Part shown: piece after piece, positions 56,886 through 64,000 of the stretch
Layout of the letters: every line of letters begins with the position of its first letter
Position numbering within the stretch: position 1 is the first letter of the stretch
From: Cytophagales bacterium
GTDB taxonomy: Bacteria > Bacteroidota > Bacteroidia > Cytophagales > 172606-1
Direction: 5' to 3'
Length of the DNA: 64,000 bases
Assembly (NCBI GenBank): GCA_030446715.1
Contig: JAUJMU010000017.1
Location: 1 to 64,000, forward strand
Notes under the pieces: model-generated
The model's database searches: none
What the model was told of the DNA's origin: nothing
The model's input: only the letters and a program-made list of their open reading frames with translations
Translations under genes and position numbers: made by a program

Positions 56886-59579
56886 ATGGAGCAGCCAGAA
56901 AAAACACCTCATGACCGCCCCCCGCGCCTTGCCGATGCCCTGCTCGAGCTCCTCTTCAACACCTACGAAGTGGAAGAGATACAGGGCGACCTCGCTGAGC
57001 TTTTCGGGCGGAGAACAGAAGACTACGGCCTGAAGCAGGCACGGCGGCTGTACTGGCTGGACGTGCTCCGGTTCCTGAATCCATTCGCCCGGAAAAGAAG
57101 AATTATTCAGCCTTACCCAACCCCTCCCCCCCTGGCTATGCTGCACAATTATCTCCTTACCGCCTCCCGGGAGGCCAGGAGGAACAAACTTTTTACGGGT
57201 ATCAACCTGACCGGGCTGGGCACCGGCCTTGCCGCCTTTTTAGTGATTGTGCAGTTTGTGCTGTTCGAGAAAAGCTACGATACTTTTCACCAGAATGCAG
57301 AGGACATTTACCGGGTGCCGTTCAGCTGGGAGCCGCTGTCAGGGGGCAACCCCGATGAACTGTACGCCTCCAATGTACCCGCTTTCGGACCTGCCCTGGC
57401 CAGTGACTTTCCGGAGGTGGCAGCGTACACCCGGGTATTTCACATCCAAACGCTAGTGCCCTATTGCGTGCTTACCTACGTAAATAAGTCAGGCAACAAG
57501 GTTTCTTTCAACGAATCGCGGGGCTACTACGTTGAACCTGCTTTTCTCTCCATGTTCTCCTTCCCGCTGACCGAGGGTGATAAAGCTACTGCCCTCCGGG
57601 AGCCAAAGACTATAGTGCTTACCAGATCCGCCGCCACCCGGTACTTTGGCAGCGAAAATCCGGTTGGCAAAACCGTTGATATTCAGAATGAAGGTCCGAG
57701 TGGTGCGTACACGGTTACGGGTATCATGGAAGATGTGCTGCGCAACTCCCACCTCCAGTTTGATTTCCTGCTCTCCTACGCGTCGCTGGGCACGGGCAGC
57801 GTTCAGAAAAGCTGGGTCTGGAGCCAGTTTTATACGTACGTCCAGCTCCGGCCGGGCACCAATCCAAAGGCACTGGAAGCAAAGTTGCCCGCCTTTCTGA
57901 AAAAGTATAACGGGGAGAAATGCGAATACGAAGTATTTTTACAGCCCCTGAAAGCCATTCACCTGACGTCCCATCTCCGTTACGAAACCTCCGTGAACGG
58001 GTCGGAGCGGACGGTCAATTTTCTCCTGATCATGGCCGGGCTGATTCTGGTCATTGCGTGGGTCAATTACGTAAATCTTTCGTCGGCCCGTGCACTGGAA
58101 AGAGCCCGCGAAACCGGCGTCCGGAAGGCAATCGGGGCGGGACGTCCGGCGCTATTCGCGCAGTTTCTGGTGCAGGCGTTTCTGACCAACGGAATGGCGC
58201 TGCTGCTGGCAATGGTGCTGATCGTACTAGCCATTCCGCTTTACGTCAGCCGCGTTACGGGTGGCGTGGTTGATTTTTCCCTGTTCACCCGGGCCTCTTT
58301 CTGGCTGCCGGCCCTCGGCGCGTGGATAGCTGGTTCGCTGCTGTCGGGCATTTACCCGGCCATACTGCTGTCGTCCTACAAGCCGGTAGAGGCGCTGAAG
58401 GGCAAAATCAGGCATACGGCCGGGGGGCTGTACACCAGAAAGCTGCTGGCCACTACGCAGTTTGCGGCATCCGTTGCGCTGGCTATTTTCACGGGGGTAG
58501 TGCTGTCTCAGTTTTACTTTATGCGCCACCAGGACCTGGGCATCCGGCTGGAACAGACGCTGGTGCTGAGAACGCCGGGCGCCGCCGGACCGGGATCAGG
58601 CGGCAACCTGGACCATTTCCGGCAGGAGGTTACCAAACCGGCGGCCGTTCAGGGAGTTGCTTTCTCAACGGCGATCCCCGGCCGGGAAATTACCACCACG
58701 CGCGGCATGAGGCGGCGGAACAGTGAACAAAAAGGCAATACCAACGTTTTTCTGGTGGGGGTAGATGAAAAATACATCCCCTACTTCGGGCTCCAGTTGC
58801 TGGCGGGCAGAGGCTTTTCGGAAAATTCTGCCGCCACCGACAAAGGGCGTTCCGTAGTGTTGAATGAGCAGGCGCTGCAGATGGTGGGGCTGGAAAGTCC
58901 GGAAGCCGCCATCGGCGAAAAGGTACTGCTCAACGGCCGGCCGCCGGAGCTCACCATCACCGGGGTGATCAAAGATTACCACAACAAGTCGCTGGAGCAC
59001 CCGATTGAACCCATTGTCCTGTATCCCGATTCCTTGGGAGAAGGCTACCTTTCGGTGCGGATACAGGTAAAGGATAATCTGCCGGCTACCCTCTCCGCAG
59101 TGGAAAAAGCCTACGCGAAAGCCTTTCCCGGCCAGCCCCTCGATTACTTTTTCCTTGATGATTTCTTCAATCAGCAGTACCAGCAGGAGGCCCGTAACGT
59201 GGAAGTGTTCACCTTATTTGCGGTTCTGGCCATTCTCATTGCCTGCCTCGGCCTCATCGGCCTGACCACGTACGCCATTGCCGGCCGCACAAAGGAAATC
59301 GGGGTGCGGAAAGTACACGGAGCCGATACATTTGCCGTTGCGCGGCTCCTGCTGAAAGACCTGATGCTGACCGTGCTGCTGGCCAACCTGATGGCGTGGC
59401 CTCTTTCGTGGTGGGTGGTCCGTTTCTGGCTGGAGCATTACGCTTTCCGCCTGCCGCTGAGTCCGGTGTACTTTCTGGTGCCGGGTGCCGCCGTATCGGT
59501 CATTGCCCTGCTTTCGGTGCTTTACCAGACACTGAAAGCCGCCCGGACCAGACCGGCTGCGTTTTTGAAGGAGGTTTGA
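56886..59579 (+). CDS. FtsX/MacB-type permease with N-terminal permease-prefix domain (cassette 2)
   Basis: YEVEEIQGDLAELFGRRTEDYGLKQARRLYWLDVLRFLNPFARK, then MLHNYLLTASREARRNKLFTGINLTGLGTGL. Confidence 0.9.
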   Translation: MEQPEKTPHDRPPRLADALLELLFNTYEVEEIQGDLAELFGRRTEDYGLKQARRLYWLDVLRFLNPFARKRRIIQPYPTPPPLAMLHNYLLTASREARRNKLFTGINLTGLGTGLAAFLVIVQFVLFEKSYDTFHQNAEDIYRVPFSWEPLSGGNPDELYASNVPAFGPALASDFPEVAAYTRVFHIQTLVPYCVLTYVNKSGNKVSFNESRGYYVEPAFLSMFSFPLTEGDKATALREPKTIVLTRSAATRYFGSENPVGKTVDIQNEGPSGAYTVTGIMEDVLRNSHLQFDFLLSYASLGTGSVQKSWVWSQFYTYVQLRPGTNPKALEAKLPAFLKKYNGEKCEYEVFLQPLKAIHLTSHLRYETSVNGSERTVNFLLIMAGLILVIAWVNYVNLSSARALERARETGVRKAIGAGRPALFAQFLVQAFLTNGMALLLAMVLIVLAIPLYVSRVTGGVVDFSLFTRASFWLPALGAWIAGSLLSGIYPAILLSSYKPVEALKGKIRHTAGGLYTRKLLATTQFAASVALAIFTGVVLSQFYFMRHQDLGIRLEQTLVLRTPGAAGPGSGGNLDHFRQEVTKPAAVQGVAFSTAIPGREITTTRGMRRRNSEQKGNTNVFLVGVDEKYIPYFGLQLLAGRGFSENSAATDKGRSVVLNEQALQMVGLESPEAAIGEKVLLNGRPPELTITGVIKDYHNKSLEHPIEPIVLYPDSLGEGYLSVRIQVKDNLPATLSAVEKAYAKAFPGQPLDYFFLDDFFNQQYQQEARNVEVFTLFAVLAILIACLGLIGLTTYAIAGRTKEIGVRKVHGADTFAVARLLLKDLMLTVLLANLMAWPLSWWVVRFWLEHYAFRLPLSPVYFLVPGAAVSVIALLSVLYQTLKAARTRPAAFLKEV

Positions 59580-60218
59580 GAGGAAGGTTTGGCGGAAATG
59601 CAAGGGAGTGGGACTTACGCAAAAAACCTTTGAAGCCGTTTGTGAGACACAAACGATGGTGTCTGTACCGTTATCAGTGTCTGGATGTCAGGCGAGAGCA
59701 AAAGAAACAAAAAGCAGTAACTTCTCCTGAAATCACAGGATTGCGCTGGCGCTATTGAATAGGAATGACAACAGGGCAATAGCGGCTTAAACACTTTACT
59801 TATCTTGTCACTGCTTCAGCGATAAGCTCATCAACTTAATGGTACTTAAAAGTCCTTCCCCAAATCTGGGCTGGAATGTATACGGCCTTTGTTCACTGCA
59901 GAGGCATTTGTTGAATTGACTGGTGATCTCCTTTGAGAATCCCGAATAGAAAAAATCTTATTCATCCATACATTCCCTGAAGCTATTTCATCGCTATAAT
60001 CTTCAAACAGTATGAGAAAGCAAGCCCCCGCCCTTCCAGTCGTTAATCCTCATGCCGCCGGCATTGATGTGGGCTCCCGCAGCCATGTGGTAGCGGTAGA
60101 TCAAAACAAGGAAAATGTCCGGTCCTTTGGCGTGTACACCCAGGATCATGAGCAGCTTATTGTGCATCTGCGTGAGTATGGGATTACTTCCGTGGCTATG
60201 GAAAGCACCGGTAGCTAT

Positions 60219-60234
60219 GGAGCGAAAATGCTCC
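60219..60234. repeat. short palindromic insertion u11 (GGAGC-gaaaat-GCTCC) in IS110
   Basis: Lies between STGSYG and QTLFNALQEAGF of the IS110 frame. Confidence 0.5.
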
Positions 60235-60368
60235 ATTCGGCAAACGCTCTTCAATGCCTTGCAAGAAGCTGGATTTGAAATGCTATTGGCCGGCGGTAGC
60301 CAGACCAGGAATGTGCAAGGACGTAAAACCGATGTCATTGATTGTATGTGGATTCAAAAACTCCATGA

Positions 60369-60397
60369 TAGACCGATGATGCGCAGCATCAGGTCTA
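60369..60397. repeat. palindromic mini-insertion u12 (TAGACCGATGATGCGCAGCATCAGGTCTA) in IS110
   Basis: Lies between DCMWIQKLH and LGLLSGSFLLSDTLQEF. Confidence 0.65.
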
Positions 60398-61429
60398 CTG
60401 GGCTTATTGTCAGGTAGTTTTCTGCTGAGCGATACCCTGCAGGAGTTTCGTACCTACTACTATCATCGCCAACACTTGATTGAACAGCTGGCTACCTATA
60501 CGCATAAGATGCAGAAGTCGCTTCGGCTAATGAACATCAGGCTCGATGCAGCCATCCGTGACATTACCGGCAAATCCGGGCTTGCCATTATAGACGCAAT
60601 TCTAGCGGGAAACCGGGATCCGCATTACTTAGCCTCTTTGGTGGACGTACGAATGAAAAAATCAAAGAGGAAATCGCCCAATCCCTGCACGGCTGGTGGA
60701 GGCAGGAGTTGTTATTTGAATTGCAGGCAGCCCTGGATTTTTACAAGCTCTGCCAGAAAGCCCTGTTGGAGTGTGATAAGGTGATTGAACAGGCTTTACT
60801 AAGAGGTGCTCCAGAAGAGCCCGTTGCCGAACCAGCCCAGAAGCAAGAAAAGAAAATAAGAAAAAGAGCAGCAAGCATACCCCTGCTTTTAACGTTTCCG
60901 ATTTTGCCTGGCAGTACTTCCAAACCGATCTTTTTGCCATAGCAGGCATCAGTCACAGTACCGTTCTTTGCCTGTTGACTACCCTGGGAAAGGATATCCA
61001 TAAGTTCGCATCCGCTAAAAGTTTTGCCAGCTGGCTGCGGTTGGTTCCCAACAATAAAATCAGTGGCGGGCGCATCATCAGTCATCGCACTCCCTCGGGT
61101 AAATCCTATATAGCTACTGCCTTAAGGCAGGCAGCTAACTCGATTGGCAATCAAAAGAATCATGAGCGTACTCCTTTCTTTTAAAAGAATTGCCTGTAAA
61201 AAGGGCAGAGTGGCCGCCATAACTGCCACTGCCCGAAAGCTGGCCGTCATTATCTGGAATATGATTACGAAAGCCGAGCCCTATAAGAAAAGTCAGATTA
61301 AAGAAAATAACCAAAAAACCAGGGAAGCCGGATTACGGCAAGTGCAAAGACGCATGGAGGCCTTGAACTTAAATCAGGATGAATTAACCAGATTGTTTTC
61401 AAAAGCTTCGTTGTCAATTACTTAGCTGC

Positions 61430-62025
61430 TTGTTGTATAGAAAAACGGATACTTCACTGGCCGACGGCTACGACAAGATACTCAAGGAGAACATAACCTC
61501 TTTGCTGCTTCCGCTGACAGAGAAATATCTCAACATCAAAATCATTGATAGCCGCGAACTGAAGGACAAACTGCAAACCACCATTGAGAAGGAACCCGAT
61601 TTCATCCGGATTGTGAGAACAGATACGGATGAAGAGTTCATCCTGCACCTGGAGTTTCAGACCCAGGATGAGGAAGGGATGATCTACCGCATGCAGGAAT
61701 ACTACGGCTTGCTGCGCCGCAAACATCAGTTAGTACGTTTAGTACGTTGCGCAAGTACATCAGGCAATTAGCTGTACTTGCCAGATTACGAAACTTAACC
61801 AAAGAAACACAAAAACAGATACAGGATATGGGACTTACCTACAATATTACTGAAGATTACCTCTATCAGGAAGGTTTGGCTAAAGGGGAGCAAAAAGGCC
61901 GGGAAGAAAAAAGGGTGCTGATTATGGAAATGCTGTTAGACAGAACACTAACAATTGAAAAAATTGCTGCATTAGCAAAAGTGTCAGCAGAATACGTCAG
62001 ACAAATAGAAGAATTGAAAAAGTAA
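61430..62025 (+). pseudogene. Rpn family recombination-promoting nuclease/PD-(D/E)XK transposase-like protein with internal deletion
   Basis: YDKILKENITSLLLPLTEKYLNIKIIDSRELKDKLQTTIEKEPDFIRIVRT...FILHLEFQTQDEEGMIYRMQEYYGLLRRKHQL, then YIRQLAVLARLRNLTKETQKQIQDMGLTYNITEDYLYQEGLAKGEQKG. Confidence 0.75.
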
Positions 62026-62219
62026 AAAGCCCTCGCCTGACACCGTCCACGCCGGCTACCGGGCCGCGAACCAGTATAGCTGATGCGAGAGGCCACGGCG
62101 TCGGCTGCTCATGTTCCGGCAACTTTTGCGTATGTCCTGATACACCATTGTAGTTGCCCATTACTTTTTGAAAGCATCATCGTTGCAGGATTTACTTTAA
62201 ACTTTCCGGGTCAACCTTT

Positions 62220-63401
62220 ATGATAAAGCCTGTCCTTGTATCTGCCTTCCTCCTGCCGGTGGTCCTGAGCCTTTCCCTGCCCGCCCTGGCGCACAGTGAC
62301 ATTCAGGTCGGGGCCGCCCGGATGGGAGAATACCTGCCGGCTCTCCGCAACCGGAAAGTGGGTATGGTGGTAAACCAGACCTCCCTGGTAAACGGCGTGC
62401 ATCTGGTGGATACACTGTTGCGCAGCGGCATTTCCATCAAAGGCATTTTTGCGCCGGAGCACGGCTACCGCGGCGATGTGGAGCGGGGCAAGAAAATAAC
62501 CACTGTCAAGGACGACGCCACCGGTATTCCGGTTTACTCCATTTACGGTTCCCGCAAGAAACCTTCAAAAGAAGACCTGCGCGGCGTAGAGGTGATGATT
62601 TTCGACATTCAGGACGTGGGCGTACGCTTTTTCACCTACATCTCGACCCTTCACTATGTGATGGAGGCCTGCGCCGAGAACGATATTCCCCTCCTGGTGC
62701 TCGACCGGCCCAATCCCATCGGCTACTACGTGGATGGTCCGGTGCTCGACACCACCTTCCGGTCTTTTATCGGCATGCACCCGATTCCAGTGGTGCACGG
62801 CATGACCGTCGGTGAATACGCCCGGATGATCAACGGGGAGAAGTGGCTGGCCAACGGGGTGCAGTGTACGCTTTCAGTCGTTCAAGCCGCCGGGTACAGC
62901 CATTCAGCAAAGTATCAGGTGCCGGTGCCACCCTCGCCGAACCTGCCGGACATGAAGTCGGTTTATCTGTATCCTTCCATCTGCCTGTTTGAAGGGACCA
63001 ATGTCAGCGAAGGGCGGGGCACGTTGAAGCCATTCCAGCAATTTGGCACACCCTTTTTCAAGGGTGGAAACGCTAAATTCGTTCCTAAATCCATACCCGC
63101 CATGAGCCAGAAGCCGGAGTACGAAGGGCAGGTTTGCCGGGGCTACGACCTGTCGGATACACCTGTGGAGGCACTACAGGCCATCCGTCAGTTGGAACTC
63201 AGGTATTTGCTGGAATTCTACCGCAAGGCTCCGGACAAGAGCCGCTACTTCGGAAAAACGTTCGACTTGCTGGCTGGTACGGATTTGCTCCGCAAACAGA
63301 TCATCGCCGGCAAGACGGAGAGCCAGATCCGCACCAGCTGGCAGCCGGGACTGGGGAAGTTCCGGAAGGTAAGGGCGAAATACTTGCTGTATGGTGAGTA
63401 G
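62220..63401 (+). CDS. DUF1343 / NamZ-type exo-beta-N-acetylmuramidase
   Basis: GMVVNQTSLVNGVHLVDTLLRSGISIKGIFAPEHGYRGDVERG; MIFDIQDVGVRFFTYISTLHYVMEAC; VLDRPNPIGYYVDGPVLD. Confidence 0.94.
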   Translation: MIKPVLVSAFLLPVVLSLSLPALAHSDIQVGAARMGEYLPALRNRKVGMVVNQTSLVNGVHLVDTLLRSGISIKGIFAPEHGYRGDVERGKKITTVKDDATGIPVYSIYGSRKKPSKEDLRGVEVMIFDIQDVGVRFFTYISTLHYVMEACAENDIPLLVLDRPNPIGYYVDGPVLDTTFRSFIGMHPIPVVHGMTVGEYARMINGEKWLANGVQCTLSVVQAAGYSHSAKYQVPVPPSPNLPDMKSVYLYPSICLFEGTNVSEGRGTLKPFQQFGTPFFKGGNAKFVPKSIPAMSQKPEYEGQVCRGYDLSDTPVEALQAIRQLELRYLLEFYRKAPDKSRYFGKTFDLLAGTDLLRKQIIAGKTESQIRTSWQPGLGKFRKVRAKYLLYGE

Positions 63402-63457
63402 ATGCGCAAAGAGGGATTTCCTTTTGTCACCTGTAATGCGGGGAAGAAACCAGCACC

Positions 63458-63660
63458 TTATAAGCTCCTGGACTTTTTCAAAAAGATCCTGCCCGCTTTC
63501 AGTTGGAATCCCTCCTGCCCTTCCAGAGTAGCCCCTATCTCATCTGCATTTACAAAATAATAGTCGTTCTCTTTTAGAAATCTTTCGCAAAAGTGGTTTT
63601 GCCTGAACCATTGGCACCTGCCACTATGATTACTTCTTTCACTGAAAGGTGGTTGACACG
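63458..63660 (-). pseudogene. zeta-toxin-like P-loop kinase fragment, frameshifted and truncated
   Basis: VKEVIIVAGANGSGKTTFAK, then in another frame ERFLKENDYYFVNADEIGATLEGQEGFQLKAGRIFLKK. Confidence 0.65.
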
Positions 63661-63698
63661 TTTGTGTTACATCCGGCCGGATCAAACAACGCCCCGCT

Positions 63699-63806
63699 TA
63701 AGTAGTTGTTGGTTGTCAGTTGCTCGTTATTTAACAAATAACCGTCTTATAATCAAATCATTACGAAAAGACAAATGCCCTATACTTTTGCACGGATCCT
63801 CAAAGC
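63699..63806 (+). repeat. dispersed ~108-bp intergenic repeat, copy 2
   Basis: taagtagttgttggttgtcagttgctcgttatttaacaaataaccgtcttataatcaa... aligns with 41202-41310. Confidence 0.7.
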
Positions 63807-64000
63807 AATAGCTCCGCCTGCCCCACAACGGGACCTGAGGCAACCTCCGGAAGGTAAGGTCTATTCTCCCGGATGCCCAGCGTCCGGAGGATTTCCTCAC
63901 CCACGGCCTGCATGAGCGGCACCACCACGGAGTTACCGAACTGCCTGTATGCCTGCGTGTTGGAAACCACAATCCGGAAGTCATCAGGGTAGCCCTGCAG
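63800..64000 (-). CDS. DNA cytosine-5 methyltransferase, C-terminal end (runs off window)
   Basis: Open to window edge: LQGYPDDFRIVVSNTQAYRQFGNSVVVPLMQAVGEEILRTLGIRENRPYLPEVASGPVVGQAELLL*; absent from ORF track because it has no in-window start. Confidence 0.8.
   Translation of the reverse strand: MQGYPDDFRIVVSNTQAYRQFGNSVVVPLMQAVGEEILRTLGIRENRPYLPEVASGPVVGQAELLL

Larger units (their letters stand above)
60012..61425 (+). pseudogene. IS110-family transposase, broken by indels and short palindromic insertions
   Basis: NPHAAGIDVGSRSHVVAVDQ; VAMESTGSY; GRKTDVIDCMWIQKLH; GKDIHKFASAKSFASWLRLVPNNKISGGRIISHRTPSGKSYIATALRQAANSIG. Confidence 0.9.

Noticed and set aside
1-64000. tRNA, rRNA and CRISPR arrays
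   Set aside because: None recognised on reading; a tRNAscan-SE/Infernal run would be needed to exclude them

Overview
This window is Bacteroidota (Cytophagales-like) chromosome, judged from T9SS C-terminal sorting domains, DUF5686, DUF2911 and GH92 proteins, and an omr1-like TonB receptor. Intact genes include fabI, recN, a VOC protein, a TonB-dependent receptor behind two identical TPP riboswitch aptamers, a DUF3667 protein, a UbiA prenyltransferase, lgt, GH92, a neutral Zn-metallopeptidase, an aldo/keto reductase, MscS, DUF2254, TetR plus a hydrolase, FtsX-type permeases, two tandem PadR + prefix-domain-permease cassettes, and a NamZ/DUF1343 protein. Two large paralogous secreted sorbosone-dehydrogenase-like proteins are also present. 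The window holds many wrecked genes: two IS3-family elements, IS91, IS5, IS110, an AI-2E transporter, S41 peptidase, SnoaL, Rpn, zeta toxin and others. The most unusual signal is a set of about 22-33 bp palindromic mini-insertions, mostly bounded by GGACC...GGTCC. They sit inside the coding frames of both IS3 wrecks, the IS110 wreck and the AI-2E transporter pseudogene. Three pairs are near-identical in sequence, and one pair occupies the same codon position in two different IS3 elements. Other notable structures are a four-copy ~150 bp REP/BIME-like element, intergenic hairpins with a shared GTGGAC apex, paired TetR operators, an attC-like hairpin, and a DNA C5-methyltransferase end missing from the ORF track. 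All homology calls are by eye, with no database search.
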